From Massilia sp. UMI-21 (GTDB taxonomy: Bacteria > Pseudomonadota > Gammaproteobacteria > Burkholderiales > Burkholderiaceae_D), in NCBI GenBank assembly GCA_015277795.1, contig CP063848.1, positions 2,790,001 to 2,854,000 of the forward strand: 64,000 bases of DNA. The letters run 5' to 3'. The position numbers and the translations under genes were made by a program. Each line of letters starts with the position of its first letter. The stretch's first letter is position 1. The notes beneath the pieces are model-generated. The model was not told the DNA's origin. It saw only the letters and a program-made list of their open reading frames with translations, and did no database searches. Shown here one piece after another: positions 19,909 through 29,365 of this stretch.

Positions 19909-21003
19909 TCAGACGTCGATCGCGTCGAGGTGGTAGGGCATGTGCTGGAAGCCCAGGGCCGGGCCGTCGGCGGCGCCATGGCGCACGTCGTCGCCCAGGG
20001 CGTCGAGCTTGAGTTCGACCAGCAGGTCGGCGCCGCCGAGGCCGTTTGCCGCGGCATTCACCACCATGCCGCAGGGTTGCCCCGGATCGCGCATCGAAAA
20101 CACCTCGTCGCCGGCGCGGGCGGCCGGGTTGGCGACCGTGGCCAGCGCCGTGCGGCGCTTGAGCTTGCCCAGGTACTGGCTGCGCGCCACGATTTCCTGG
20201 CCCGGGTAGCAGCCCTTCTTGAAATTGACGCCGCCCAGCAGTTCGAGGTTGATCATCTGCGGCACGAACTGTTCCTGGGTAGCGGCCGTCACCTGCGGCA
20301 CGCCGGCGTGGATCGCCGCCAGCTGCCAGGCCTGGTTGCCACCCAGGGCCAGCTCGCCGGCCAGGACGGGCAGGGCGGCCGCGGCGGTTTCCGGCGCGGT
20401 CAGCCACAGGTAGCGCGGGGCGCCGAAGACGTCCGACAAACGGATCACCGTGCCGGTCTTGCCGTCGACCGTGCACTCGACCTTGCCGTAGGGTGTATCC
20501 GGCAGCGTGGCGACATGGCGGCGCAGCGCGGCTTCCGCCCTGGCGCCGCCCAGTCCGAGCACGGCCGCGAACGGTGCTTCGGCGGTGGCGTCGCGCAGCC
20601 TGGCCTTGGCGCGCAGGACGAACATGCTCAGGCGCTTCTGCAGCGGGGCCTGGATGGCGCGCGGCAGTTGCAGGTAGACGGTGTCGGGTTCGGCCTGGGC
20701 GCTGCGCCAGACCAGGAAAGTTGCCTGCAGGCGCCCCTTCGGGGTGCAGTAGCCGGCCAGCCGGGCCTCGTTGCGGCCGAGATGCTCGACGTCGTTGGTC
20801 AGCTGATTGTGCAGGAAACCGGCGGCATCCGGGCCTTCGGCGGCAATGATGCCGAGGTCGGTGACCGGGGCCACGAAGCCCTCGGTCAGTTCGGCGGCGC
20901 TCAGGGCGCGGCCGAAGTCCATGACATCGCCACTGAGCTGCGCGGCCTCGTCGACATGAAAGCGGGCGCCTAGCGAGGCAAGGGTGTCTGTCCAGTTAAG
21001 CAT
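19909..21003 (-). CDS. ygfZ: Folate-binding tRNA-modifying protein YgfZ
   Basis: From the ATG at 21003 (MLNWTDTLASLGARF) the protein has 364 residues. An upstream TTG at 21036 is less likely. YgfZ binds tetrahydrofolate and supports maturation of certain iron-sulfur enzymes such as MiaB. The signature KKGCYPGQEIVARSQYLGKLKRR is near residue 265, and FLHNQLTNDVEHL is near the start, as in the GcvT-like fold. No strong ribosome binding site is seen. The gene diverges from mltG across 137 bp. Confidence 0.93.
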   Translation of the reverse strand: MLNWTDTLASLGARFHVDEAAQLSGDVMDFGRALSAAELTEGFVAPVTDLGIIAAEGPDAAGFLHNQLTNDVEHLGRNEARLAGYCTPKGRLQATFLVWRSAQAEPDTVYLQLPRAIQAPLQKRLSMFVLRAKARLRDATAEAPFAAVLGLGGARAEAALRRHVATLPDTPYGKVECTVDGKTGTVIRLSDVFGAPRYLWLTAPETAAAALPVLAGELALGGNQAWQLAAIHAGVPQVTAATQEQFVPQMINLELLGGVNFKKGCYPGQEIVARSQYLGKLKRRTALATVANPAARAGDEVFSMRDPGQPCGMVVNAAANGLGGADLLVELKLDALGDDVRHGAADGPALGFQHMPYHLDAIDV

Positions 21004-21140
21004 AAATCCAGTTAGTATTAGCAATTGAACTTGCAAATAAGCTTTATCATTACGGGCTCATTATAAAGATGTCGGCAAAATCGCGCCGAGGGCGCGCAAA
21101 CCCACGGTCCACCCCTCGGCGAAAACCAAAAGAACAACCT

Positions 21141-22139
21141 ATGGCAATCATCAAGAAACTCCTGGTCACCGGCGTCATCGTTTCGGTGACCGCGGTCGCC
21201 GGCTTCTCGTATTGGGCCAAGCGCCCGCTGACGACCGACGGCCCGCCGATCGAGTTCAGCATCAACCCGGGCAGCGGCGTCGCCGCGGCCGCCCAGCAGA
21301 TGACCAAGGCCGGCGTGCCGCTCAATCCGCAGCTGTTCAACATCCTGGCGCGCGTGACCGGCGAAGCCGCGCGGATCAAGGCCGGCAGTTACGAGCTCAA
21401 GCCGAATACCTCGCCGCGCCGCCTGCTGAGCCAACTGGTGCGCGGCGAATTCGCCCAGGAAGCGGTGACCATCGTCGAAGGCTGGACCTTCCGCCAGATG
21501 CGCGCGGCCCTGGCCGCCCACGATCGCCTGCGTCACGATACCGTGAAGCTGTCGGACGAAGAACTGATGAAGAAGATCTCGTCCGAGTACACCAGGCCCG
21601 AAGGCCTGTTCTTCCCGGACACCTACCTGTTCGCCAAGGGCTCGTCGGAACTGGCCATCTACAAGCAGGCCCACCAGGCCATGCTGAACCACCTGAAGGC
21701 CGCATGGGAAGGACGCGACCCGAGCCTGCCCTACAAGACGCCGTACGAAGCCCTGATCATGGCCTCGATCATCGAGAAGGAAACCGGCCAGAAGAGCGAG
21801 CGCAACATGATCGCCGGGGTGTTCGTCAACCGCCTGCGCACCGGCATGATGCTGCAGACCGACCCGGCCGTCATCTACGGGATGGGCGAGCGCTTCGCCG
21901 GCGACATCCGCAAGAAGGACTTGCAGACCGATACGCCGTACAACACCTATATGCGCGCCGGCCTGCCGCCGACCCCGATCTCGCTGCCGGGCATCCAGTC
22001 GTTGTCGGCCGCGCTGGCGCCGGCCAAGACCCAGGCCCTGTATTTTGTCTCGCGCGGCGACGGCAGCAGCCATTTCTCCGACAACTTGAACGAGCACAAC
22101 CGGGCCGTCAACCAGTACCAGCGACGGATCAAGCAATGA
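21141..22139 (+). CDS. mltG: Endolytic murein transglycosylase MltG
   Basis: This 332-residue inner-membrane protein cleaves nascent peptidoglycan and helps terminate glycan strands. One N-terminal membrane helix (about 5-26) is followed by a LysM-like region and the YceG domain. [35 protein letters not shown] (catalytic Glu), [30 protein letters not shown] and [13 protein letters not shown] are all diagnostic. Its TGA overlaps the ATG of tmk (ATGA), so translation is coupled in an mltG-tmk-holB-pilZ operon. Confidence 0.96.
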   Translation: MAIIKKLLVTGVIVSVTAVAGFSYWAKRPLTTDGPPIEFSINPGSGVAAAAQQMTKAGVPLNPQLFNILARVTGEAARIKAGSYELKPNTSPRRLLSQLVRGEFAQEAVTIVEGWTFRQMRAALAAHDRLRHDTVKLSDEELMKKISSEYTRPEGLFFPDTYLFAKGSSELAIYKQAHQAMLNHLKAAWEGRDPSLPYKTPYEALIMASIIEKETGQKSERNMIAGVFVNRLRTGMMLQTDPAVIYGMGERFAGDIRKKDLQTDTPYNTYMRAGLPPTPISLPGIQSLSAALAPAKTQALYFVSRGDGSSHFSDNLNEHNRAVNQYQRRIKQ

Positions 22140-22765
22140 CGCAAGGCAGCACTGAAGTGAGGGGCAAATTCATCACCTTCGAAGGCATCGACGGCGCCGG
22201 CAAGTCCACCCACATCGGCTTCGTCGCCGACTTCCTGTCCGCGCGCGGCAAGACCGTGGTGTCCTCGCGCGAACCGGGCGGCACGCCGCTGGGCGAGAAG
22301 CTGCGCGAGCTGTTGCTGCACGAGAAGATGCACCTGGAGACCGAGGCCCTCCTGATGTTCGCCAGCCGGCGCGAGCACATCGCCCAGCGCATCGCGCCGG
22401 CCCTGGCGCGCGGCGACTGGGTGCTGTCGGACCGCTTCACCGATGCCAGCTTCGCCTACCAGAGCGGTGGGCGCGGCCTCGACCGCGCCAAGCTGGAAGC
22501 GCTCGAGCAGTGGGTGCACCCGCGGCTGCAGCCGGACCTGACCCTGCTGTTCGACGTCCCCCTGGAAGTGGCGCGCCAGCGCCTGGACGCCACCCGCACG
22601 CTCGACAAGTTCGAGCGCGAGCAGGCCGACTTTTTCGAGAAATGCCGGCGCGAATACCTGCGCCGCGCCGCGCAGTTCCCTGAACGGATCGTGGTGGTCG
22701 ATTCCACCCGGACCATCGAAGCCATCCAGGCCCACCTGGCCGACGTGCTGGAGACCTTGTCGTGA
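22136..22765 (+). CDS. tmk: Thymidylate kinase
   Basis: This 209-residue cytosolic enzyme phosphorylates dTMP to dTDP for DNA synthesis. [11 protein letters not shown] is the P-loop (about residues 15-25), [16 protein letters not shown] follows, and [18 protein letters not shown] is the DR-x-x-x-S/A motif with the dTMP-binding arginine. The LID region is at about 145-160. The start overlaps mltG by four bases and the end overlaps holB by four (GTGA), which indicates tight coupling. Confidence 0.96.
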   Translation: MTQGSTEVRGKFITFEGIDGAGKSTHIGFVADFLSARGKTVVSSREPGGTPLGEKLRELLLHEKMHLETEALLMFASRREHIAQRIAPALARGDWVLSDRFTDASFAYQSGGRGLDRAKLEALEQWVHPRLQPDLTLLFDVPLEVARQRLDATRTLDKFEREQADFFEKCRREYLRRAAQFPERIVVVDSTRTIEAIQAHLADVLETLS

Positions 22766-23787
22766 CGATCTACCCCTGGCAGCAAGGCGCCTGGGAGCGC
22801 CTGCAGGGGATGCGTGCGCGCCTGCCCCACGCGATCCTGTTCCACGGCCCGGCCGGCATCGGCAAGGCCGGCTTCATGGAAGCCTTCGCCCAGGCACTGC
22901 TGTGCGAGAACGTGCGCCCCGACGGCCACGCCTGCGGCGCCTGCGCCTCCTGCGGCTGGTTCGTCCAGCACAACCACCCGGACTACCGCCGCGTGCGGCC
23001 GGAAGTCCTGGAGGACGAGCCGGGCGGAGACGGCGAGGACGGTGGCGAGACCGCCGCCAAGGGCAAGTCGAGCAAGGCGCCGTCGAAAGAGATCAAGATC
23101 GAACAGGTCCGTGCGCTGGCCGACTTCATGAACATCTCGACCCACCGCCAGGGCCTGCGCGTGGTGCTGCTGTATCCGGCGGAAAGTCTCAACATGCCGG
23201 CCTCGAACGCGCTGCTCAAGACCCTGGAAGAGCCGCCGCCGGGCACTGTGTTCCTGCTGGCTTCGAACAGCCTGGACCGCCTGCTGCCGACGATCCTGTC
23301 GCGCTGCCGCAAGTTTCCGCTGCCGATGCCGGCCCACGACGAGGCCCTGGCCTGGCTCGCGGCGCAAGGCGTGCACGACGCCGACAGCTGGCTGCGCGAG
23401 CAGGGCGGCGCCCCGCTGGCGGCGCTGGCCGAGGCGGAATCCGGCAGCCGCGACGACATGGAGCTGCTGCTGCAGTTCCTGTCCACGCCCAGCGTCGACG
23501 GCGCCCTGCGCACGGCGGAAAAGCTGGCCAAGGCCTCGCTGCCGGCCCTGGTCGCCTGGCAGCAGCGCTGGCTGTACGACCTGTTTTCGATGAAATTGTC
23601 TGGCAAGATACGCTATTACCCGCGCTACCAGAAGCAGCTGGCGGCCCTGGCCGCCCGGGTAGCTACCGGCAGCCTGAACCGGGCCGTCAAGGCCGCCAGC
23701 GAACGCCGCGCCGTGGCGGACCACCCCTTGTCGGCAAAATTGTTTGTCGAAGATATGTTGCTTGAGTACACTTCATGCTGTGCATGA
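22762..23787 (+). CDS. holB: DNA polymerase III subunit delta'
   Basis: This 341-residue clamp-loader subunit starts at a GTG overlapping the tmk stop. The N-terminal AAA-like fold contains [12 protein letters not shown], a Walker A variant ending GKA as is normal for delta', which does not hydrolyse ATP. The zinc-binding cysteines C-x8-C-x2-C-x2-C lie at about residues 50-67, followed by [19 protein letters not shown] and RCRKFPL. A charged insert (about 90-110, [20 protein letters not shown]) is unusual. It works with delta, gamma/tau and the beta clamp at the replication fork. Confidence 0.94.
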   Translation: MTIYPWQQGAWERLQGMRARLPHAILFHGPAGIGKAGFMEAFAQALLCENVRPDGHACGACASCGWFVQHNHPDYRRVRPEVLEDEPGGDGEDGGETAAKGKSSKAPSKEIKIEQVRALADFMNISTHRQGLRVVLLYPAESLNMPASNALLKTLEEPPPGTVFLLASNSLDRLLPTILSRCRKFPLPMPAHDEALAWLAAQGVHDADSWLREQGGAPLAALAEAESGSRDDMELLLQFLSTPSVDGALRTAEKLAKASLPALVAWQQRWLYDLFSMKLSGKIRYYPRYQKQLAALAARVATGSLNRAVKAASERRAVADHPLSAKLFVEDMLLEYTSCCA

Positions 23788-23797
23788 AAGGAATCCG

Positions 23798-24175
23798 ATG
23801 AACGCCACCCCCGTCGAGCCGAACGCCCCGCAGGCGCCGCGGCCATCCGTACTGTCGCTGGCGATCAAGGAAAAGGCCGCGCTGTACGCGGCCTACATGC
23901 CTTTCCTGAAGAACGGCGGCATGTTCGTGCCGACCGCCAAGCCCTACAAGATCGGCGACGAGATCTACCTGATCCTGTCGCTGATGGACGACCCCAATAA
24001 ATACCCGATCGCCGGCAAGGTGGCCTGGATCACCCCGGCCGGCGCCAACAACAACAAGGCGCAGGGCATCGGCGTGCATTTTCCGGCGGACGAAACCGGG
24101 CAGCGCGCCAAGCTGCGCATCGAGGAAATCCTCGGCGCGGCGCTGCGCTCGGCACGCGCCACGCACACCCTGTAA
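23798..24175 (+). CDS. pilZ: Type IV pilus PilZ domain protein
   Basis: This 125-residue protein matches true PilZ (the type IV pilus assembly protein): GGMFVPTAKPYKIGDEIYLILSL, then GKVAWITPAGANNNKAQGIGVHFP. It lacks the RxxxR c-di-GMP-binding motif of many PilZ domains, as Pseudomonas PilZ does, and probably acts through PilB/FimX-type partners in pilus extension. AAAGGA precedes the ATG. The tmk-holB-pilZ-tatD neighbourhood is conserved in beta- and gammaproteobacteria. Confidence 0.93.
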   Translation: MNATPVEPNAPQAPRPSVLSLAIKEKAALYAAYMPFLKNGGMFVPTAKPYKIGDEIYLILSLMDDPNKYPIAGKVAWITPAGANNNKAQGIGVHFPADETGQRAKLRIEEILGAALRSARATHTL

Positions 24176-24228
24176 TACCCTCTTTTCACTTTTCGCTGGT
24201 GTCGACCAGCAGCAGCGCTTACATTCCT

Positions 24229-24747
24229 ATGCCGTCCTACGTCCACCGCCTGGCCACCCGCGCCGATCTGCCCGTCATTGTCGACATCTATAATTCCACC
24301 ATCGCCTCGCGCGAAGTCACCGCCGACACCACGCCGATCACGGTGGAATCGCGCGAGCAATGGTTTGCCGACCATACGCCGGAGCGCCGGCCGCTGTGGG
24401 TGATCCACGCCGCCGAGGACGGCAGCGCGCAACCGGCAGTGCTGGGCTGGCTGTCCTATTCCAATTTCTACGGCCGCCCGGCCTATTCCGGCACGGCCGA
24501 GGTGTCGATCTATATCGCGGAAAGCGCGCGCGGCCAGGGCCTCGGCCGCTACTGCCTGGAGCTGGCGATGGCGCACGCGCCCAAGGTGGACGTGCACACG
24601 CTGCTGGGCTTCATCTTCGGCCATAACGCGCCCAGCCTGGCGCTGTTCGGCAAGTACGGCTTCGAAAAATGGGCGCATTTCCCGCGGGTGGCGAACCTGG
24701 ACGGGATCGAGCGGGATCTGATTATCCTGGGCAGGCGGGTGGCCTGA
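24229..24747 (+). CDS. GNAT family N-acetyltransferase (phosphinothricin/methionine-sulfone type)
   Basis: From the ATG at 24229 the protein has 172 residues. A GTG 30 bases upstream is in frame, and neither has a strong ribosome binding site. ESARGQGLGRYCLEL is the acetyl-CoA pyrophosphate loop, and VEVSIYI-type strand 4 and HNAPSLALFGKYGFEKWAHFPRV complete the fold. Members with YNSTIASREVTADTTPI at the N terminus resemble phosphinothricin N-acetyltransferase (Pat/Bar, MddA), which acetylates glufosinate-like or methionine sulfone amines. The natural substrate here is not known. Confidence 0.88.
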   Translation: MPSYVHRLATRADLPVIVDIYNSTIASREVTADTTPITVESREQWFADHTPERRPLWVIHAAEDGSAQPAVLGWLSYSNFYGRPAYSGTAEVSIYIAESARGQGLGRYCLELAMAHAPKVDVHTLLGFIFGHNAPSLALFGKYGFEKWAHFPRVANLDGIERDLIILGRRVA

Positions 24748-24809
24748 GGCCAGGCGCCGGTGGCGGGGCGCCGGCAATCGGAATACCGCCCTGCGGGTAC
24801 AATAGCGGC

Positions 24810-25592
24810 ATGTTTATCGATTCCCACTGCCACATTAATTTCCCGGAGCTGGCTGCCCGGATGCCCGAGATCCTGGCCAAGATGGCCGAGAACAAGGTGA
24901 CGCACGCGCTGTGCGTCTCGGTCGACCTGCCCGACTTTCCCCAGGTGCTGGCGCTGGCCGAACAGCATCCGCACATCTTCGCTTCGGTCGGCGTCCATCC
25001 CGACTACGAAGACACGCCTGAACCGAGCGTGCAGCAGCTGGTCGAGCTGGCCAATCATCCGAAGATCGTCGCCATCGGCGAGACCGGCCTGGACTACTAC
25101 CGCCTCGAGGGCGACCTCGAATGGCAGCGCGAGCGCTTCCGCACCCATATCCGCGCCTCGCGCGAGACCCGCAAACCCCTGATCATCCACACCCGCGCCG
25201 CCAGCGCCGACACCATCCGCATCATGCGGGAAGAGGGCGCCGGCCCCGAGCAGGGCGGCGTGGCCGGGGTGATGCACTGTTTCACCGAATCGCTGGAGGT
25301 GGCCCAGGCCGCCATGGCGCAGGGCTTCTATATTTCCTTCTCGGGGATCGTGACCTTCAAGAGCGCCAAGGAACTGCAGGAAGTGGCCAGGGCGGTGCCG
25401 CTGGAGCGCATGCTGATCGAGACCGATTCGCCCTACCTGGCGCCGGTGCCCTTCCGCGGCAGGATGAACGAGCCGGGCTACGTCGCCCACGTGGGGGAAT
25501 TCATCGCCAAGCTCAAGGGCGTGTCGCTGCGCGAGGTCGCGGCGCAGACCAGCGAGAATTTCTTCACGCTCTTCAATACCGCCAGGGCCTGA
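24810..25592 (+). CDS. TatD family metal-dependent hydrolase
   Basis: This 260-residue TIM-barrel nuclease has all metal ligands visible: DSHCH (His6, His8), GETGLDYYR (Glu), IIHTRAA (His), MHCFTES (His) and ETDSPYLAP (Asp). TatD-type enzymes are DNases or exonucleases linked to DNA repair, and some YcfH members have unknown substrates. The holB-pilZ-tatD order is typical of YcfH-type genes. The ankyrin gene follows four bases after the stop, so both are likely cotranscribed. Confidence 0.94.
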   Translation: MFIDSHCHINFPELAARMPEILAKMAENKVTHALCVSVDLPDFPQVLALAEQHPHIFASVGVHPDYEDTPEPSVQQLVELANHPKIVAIGETGLDYYRLEGDLEWQRERFRTHIRASRETRKPLIIHTRAASADTIRIMREEGAGPEQGGVAGVMHCFTESLEVAQAAMAQGFYISFSGIVTFKSAKELQEVARAVPLERMLIETDSPYLAPVPFRGRMNEPGYVAHVGEFIAKLKGVSLREVAAQTSENFFTLFNTARA

Positions 25593-25595
25593 GCC

Positions 25596-26270
25596 ATGAT
25601 CCGATCGCGCCGCGCCGTCATCAAGACTTGTCTGCTGGCAGCAGCACTCAGCTGCACAATGGCAGCGGCAGCGGCAGCGGCGACGCCCGCACAGATCGCG
25701 TCCTTCTTCCGCGCGGTGCAGCTCGATAACGTCGCGGCGGTGCGGGACATGGTCGGCAAGGAGGTCGACGCCAACGCGGTCAATCCGGTCGGCGGCGAGC
25801 CGGCGCTGGTGCTGGCGGTGCGCGAAGGCGCAATGCGCGTGTTCGACGTCTTGCTGGCCCAGCCCGGCATCGCGCTCGACGCGCAGGCCATGAACGGCAA
25901 TACGGCCCTGATGATGGCGGCCTTCAAGAACAACCGGCGCGCGGCCGAGGCCCTGCTGGCCAAGGGCGCGCAGGTGAATCGCGCCGGCTGGACGCCGCTG
26001 CACTATGCCGCCGCCGGCGGCAGCGAAGACATCGCGCGCCTGCTGATCGCGCGCCAGGCCAGGCTGGACGCCGCCTCGCCGCGCGCCAGCGGCGCCTACA
26101 CGCCGCTGATGATGGCGGCGCGCGAGGGCCAGCCGGCCATGGTGCGCCTGCTGCTGGAGGCGGGCGCCGACCCGGCGCCCAGGAACACCGAGGGGCTCAC
26201 CGCGGCCCAGGTGGCGGAGCGCGCCGGCCGCGCCGACATCGCGGCGGCGATTGCCGGATTCAAACGCTGA
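25596..26270 (+). CDS. Exported ankyrin-repeat protein
   Basis: This 224-residue protein has a signal peptide (about 1-29, ending AAAAAA/TPAQ) and about four ankyrin repeats from residue 37. They show NGNTALMMAAFKNNRRAAEALLAKGA, GWTPLHYAAAGGSEDIARLLI and YTPLMMAAREGQPAMVRLLLEAGADP. Its likely site is the periplasm, and its role is protein-protein binding with an unknown partner. It follows tatD by four bases. Small exported ankyrin proteins beside tatD occur in related betaproteobacteria. Confidence 0.9.
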   Translation: MIRSRRAVIKTCLLAAALSCTMAAAAAAATPAQIASFFRAVQLDNVAAVRDMVGKEVDANAVNPVGGEPALVLAVREGAMRVFDVLLAQPGIALDAQAMNGNTALMMAAFKNNRRAAEALLAKGAQVNRAGWTPLHYAAAGGSEDIARLLIARQARLDAASPRASGAYTPLMMAAREGQPAMVRLLLEAGADPAPRNTEGLTAAQVAERAGRADIAAAIAGFKR

Positions 26271-26383
26271 GCTGTTCCCGCGTCATGTTGCATTTCCGTT
26301 GAGAACTAACCGGTAAACACCCCGCAGCTCGGCGCATCGCCGGCATGCGTGTTTGGCCATAATGCCTTCACGGTACAACGACC

Positions 26384-27319
26384 ATGAAGAAAGACAGGCC
26401 ACCCATGCTGAACGAACGCGAAATCGAAAGCTGCTACCTGGGGCAGTTCATCCCAGTGCACTACCATCACAACATGCTGATGGACCAGAACCGGATGCAC
26501 AGCTTCAAGTCCGCCATCCATTACGCGGTCAAGCCCGGCGCCAAGGTCCTCGAGCTGGGCGGCGGCACCGGCGTCCTGTCCTTCTTCGCGGCGCAACAGG
26601 CCGCCAAGGTGTATTGCGTCGAGTTCAACCCCGACATGGTGCGCGAGGCGCGCAAGTTCCTGGCGATCAATCCAAACGGCCACAAGGTCGAGGTGATCCA
26701 TGCCGACGCGTTCGACTACCTGCCGCCGGAGCCGGTCGACGTGGTCATCTGCGAGATGATCCACGTTGCCATGCTGCGCGAAAAGCAGGTCGAGGTGATC
26801 GAATCCTTCAAGCGCCGCTACCTGGCCAGGTTCGGCGGCCCGCTGCCGGTGTTCCTGCCCGAGGCGGTGATCATGGCGGCCCAGCCGATCGAGCAGGAAT
26901 ACGATTTCGAAGGCTTCCATGCGCCGATCGTGCAGTTCCAGGAGACCGGCGTGGTCTATCCGGGGACGGTCGAGCTGGGCCAGCCGGCGGTGTACAGCCT
27001 GATCGATTTCAGCCAACCGGTCGACAATGTGTTCGCCTGGGAAGGCGGCATCGTGATGGAGAAGAGCGGCACCCTCAATGCGATGCGTTTCATCACCAAG
27101 AATGTCCTGGCCATCGTGCAGGAAGAGTCGAACACCATCGACTGGCTCAACCACTACATGACGCTGCCGCTGGCCCAGCCGCTCAAGGTGGAAGCAGGCG
27201 ACCTGGTGCATGTGGCCTTCCAGTACCGTGCCGGCGGGTCGATTCCCTCGCTGCAGGCCGCGCTGCGCGCGCAAGCCGTCAAGCAGCGCGTGACGGAGCA
27301 GGTGGCTGCCTTCGCCTGA
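26384..27319 (+). CDS. SAM-dependent methyltransferase, PRMT-like
   Basis: This 311-residue protein has the Rossmann methyltransferase motif I VLELGGGTGVLSFFAAQQAAKVYCVEFN (residues about 56-83) and motif II VDVVICEMIHVAML. The stretch before motif I (HHNMLMDQNRMHSFKSAI) and the later CEMIH...EKQ arrangement follow the plan of protein arginine methyltransferases, where motif-II glutamates bind the guanidinium group. The C-terminal half (about 160-311) is beta-rich, as in PRMTs. The substrate is unknown. A start at 26405 is possible. Confidence 0.75.
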   Translation: MKKDRPPMLNEREIESCYLGQFIPVHYHHNMLMDQNRMHSFKSAIHYAVKPGAKVLELGGGTGVLSFFAAQQAAKVYCVEFNPDMVREARKFLAINPNGHKVEVIHADAFDYLPPEPVDVVICEMIHVAMLREKQVEVIESFKRRYLARFGGPLPVFLPEAVIMAAQPIEQEYDFEGFHAPIVQFQETGVVYPGTVELGQPAVYSLIDFSQPVDNVFAWEGGIVMEKSGTLNAMRFITKNVLAIVQEESNTIDWLNHYMTLPLAQPLKVEAGDLVHVAFQYRAGGSIPSLQAALRAQAVKQRVTEQVAAFA

Positions 27320-27511
27320 TCCATGACACAGCCGGCCGACGCCTCGTCGGCCGGCTGCGGCCCGCTCGGCGGCCACGCTCCGGCTCGCCATTCAGCTGCC
27401 GTATTTCCCCATCCAGCCCGCCGTTTACCCCGTCTGTCGCAGACGGATTGTCGCGTCGCTCCCGTTCCCCTACAGTGCTCCTGCCCCGTCCAACCCAAAG
27501 GAGCGAGAACA

Positions 27512-27712
27512 ATGTTAGGTTTCCTGCTATGGTTGCTGCTGCTGTTCCTGTGCTGGCCCATTGCCCTGCTGGCCCTGGTGCTGTACCCGCTGGTCTGGCT
27601 GCTGCTGCTGCCTTTCCGGCTGCTCGGCGTCGGCGTCGAGGCCGTGTTCGAGCTGCTGCGCGCCATCGTGATGCTGCCGGCGCGGGTGCTCGGGGCATCG
27701 CCCGGACGCTGA
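27512..27712 (+). CDS. Small membrane protein
   Basis: This 66-residue protein starts MLGFLLWLLLLFLCWPIALL, with AAAGGAG nine bases before the ATG. Two hydrophobic segments (about 2-22 and 23-38) are followed by an amphipathic tail (VGVEAVFELLRAIVMLPARVLG). I recognise no domain. It is too small and hydrophobic for a shadow frame, and the ribosome binding site supports it. A terminator-like hairpin lies about 80 bp downstream. Confidence 0.7.
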   Translation: MLGFLLWLLLLFLCWPIALLALVLYPLVWLLLLPFRLLGVGVEAVFELLRAIVMLPARVLGASPGR

Positions 27713-27789
27713 GTCCAGCGGCCGCAGTGTCTGGCTCAGTGTGGGCCAATTAACAGACGGCAGCGTTTCGATCTTCTACTGTGGAACTG

Positions 27790-27816
27790 CCCGCTTTCAT
27801 CGGGAAAGCGGGTTTT
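27790..27816 (+). terminator. Hairpin with short T tract
   Basis: The perfect 9-bp stem CCCGCTTTC / GAAAGCGGG has a five-base loop and is followed by TTTTG. It lies 18 bases before the ATG of the DUF6139-like gene, so it ends the small membrane protein transcript and could also act as an attenuator in the next gene's leader. Confidence 0.6.
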
Positions 27817-27834
27817 GACTTTGAGGAAACGACT

Positions 27835-28062
27835 ATGCGCCTGGATATTTACCGCAGACCAGAAAACGACGGCAAGCTGTCCTACCTGGCCGTGCCGGAA
27901 GCACGCAACATCCCTGAAGAAGCCACCAACACCGACTGGGAAATCGAAGTCCGCGCCATCGAGGTGGCGGACGACGCCGACCAGATCGAGGATTACGACC
28001 TCGAGAACGTGGCCGGGCAGATCAGCGAAAAGGGGTATGCGATCACGTCGGTCCAGCACTGA
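27835..28062 (+). CDS. DUF6139-like small acidic protein
   Basis: From the ATG at 27835 (GAGG eight bases upstream) the product has 75 residues and starts MRLDIYRRPENDGKLSYLAVPEARNIPEEATNTDWEIEV. This matches from memory a small conserved protein (DUF6139) of Oxalobacteraceae. It is acidic, with no membrane segment or signal peptide, and the function is unknown. The upstream in-frame GTG at 27781 would place translation through the hairpin and is unlikely. Confidence 0.78.
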   Translation: MRLDIYRRPENDGKLSYLAVPEARNIPEEATNTDWEIEVRAIEVADDADQIEDYDLENVAGQISEKGYAITSVQH

Positions 28063-28248
28063 GCGTTTGCGTTTCCCGACAGCCCGGCCGCTGGCCCGGC
28101 TCCCTGAGTAGTCCAGCGCCGGCGCTTCGCCTTGAAGTTGCCGGCGCAACATAGTTTCCCAGAATTACGACCCGGCCCGTCACGGCCGCGAGGTCCTTGT
28201 GGTATCCTGCGTCCCTTATCAGGCAAGCCAGCAAGGACGGAGGTCGCA

Positions 28249-29148
28249 ATGAAATGGGTCGTGGTCGGTTTTTATTTCCTGTCGATCCTGCACATTCACT
28301 TCCGCGGCCGCGTGCGCCTGCCTTTCCGTCGCCAGTTGTTCGACCACTCGTCGTTCATGGCGCCGATTAATATCTTCATGCACAAGTTCTCGCGGGTGCC
28401 GGCGACGCCCTTCATTCCAGTAAGCGAGTTCCCCGAACTGGCGCGCCTGCAAGAGAACTGGCCGATCATCCGCGCCGAGGCAGAGAACCTGCTGGCCCTC
28501 AAGAAGATCAAGGCGGCCGAGCAGAACGACGATGCCGGCTTCAATTCCTTCTTCAAGAACGGCTGGAAGCGCTTCTACCTGAAGTGGTATGACGCCAGCC
28601 ATCCTTCGGCCGAGCGCCTGTGCCCGCAGACCTATGCGCTGCTGCAGTCGATTCCCTCGGTCAAGGCCGCGATGTTCGCCGAACTGCCGCCGGGCGGCAA
28701 GCTGAACCCGCACCGCGATCCCTTCGCCGGTTCGATGCGTTACCACCTGGGCCTGGCCACGCCCAACGACGACCGCTGCTTCATCGAGGTCGACGGCGAG
28801 CGCCACAGTTGGCGCGACGGCCAGGGCGTGATCTTCGACGAAACCTTCATCCACTGGGCCATCAACGGCAGCGAGAGCGACCGCGTGATCCTGTTCTGCG
28901 ACGTCGAACGGCCGATGCGCTACCGCTGGATGGGTGCGTTCAACCGCTGGTTCGGCCGCACCGTGATGACCGCCGCCGCCTCGCCCAACGAGAGCGGCGA
29001 CCAGGTCGGACTGGTCAGCAAGCTGTTCCGCATCTCCTACTACTTGGGCCAGTACCGCCGCCGCTTCAAGGCCTGGAACAAGACCGCCTATAACATCACC
29101 CGGGTGGCCCTGGTGATCGGGCTGGCCGCCTTCATCTACTGGATCTGA
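28249..29148 (+). CDS. lpxO: Lipid A hydroxylase LpxO (Fe2+/2-oxoglutarate dioxygenase)
   Basis: This 299-residue inner-membrane enzyme matches LpxO along its length: the N-terminal membrane helix with ILHIHFRGRVRLPFRRQL, DHSSFMAPINIFMH, GFNSFFKNGWKRFYLKWYD, LPPGGKLNPHRDPFAGSMRYHLGL and DETFIHWAIN. The HRD and later His provide the iron ligands of the aspartyl/asparaginyl hydroxylase fold. LpxO hydroxylates secondary acyl chains of lipid A and changes surface properties. A C-terminal hydrophobic helix (about 280-298) is also present. Ribosome binding site GGACGGAGG. Confidence 0.94.
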   Translation: MKWVVVGFYFLSILHIHFRGRVRLPFRRQLFDHSSFMAPINIFMHKFSRVPATPFIPVSEFPELARLQENWPIIRAEAENLLALKKIKAAEQNDDAGFNSFFKNGWKRFYLKWYDASHPSAERLCPQTYALLQSIPSVKAAMFAELPPGGKLNPHRDPFAGSMRYHLGLATPNDDRCFIEVDGERHSWRDGQGVIFDETFIHWAINGSESDRVILFCDVERPMRYRWMGAFNRWFGRTVMTAAASPNESGDQVGLVSKLFRISYYLGQYRRRFKAWNKTAYNITRVALVIGLAAFIYWI

Positions 29149-29365
29149 GCGGGCGATAGCGCAGCGCGAGCACCTCGGCGCGGACGCCGGCGCCGCAGGC
29201 CGTCCCTTGTTTGCGCCATGCTCAGTCCAGCGGCGCATACTCCATTCTTCCTGACCTGGCCGCAGGGCGCAGACCCGGTTCACGGCGCCGCGCGGCTGGC
29301 GCGTGCCGCCTGTTCGCGGATCGCAGCAGAATAGGGCCTTCAACCATCATTACAGGGAGGAAGGC

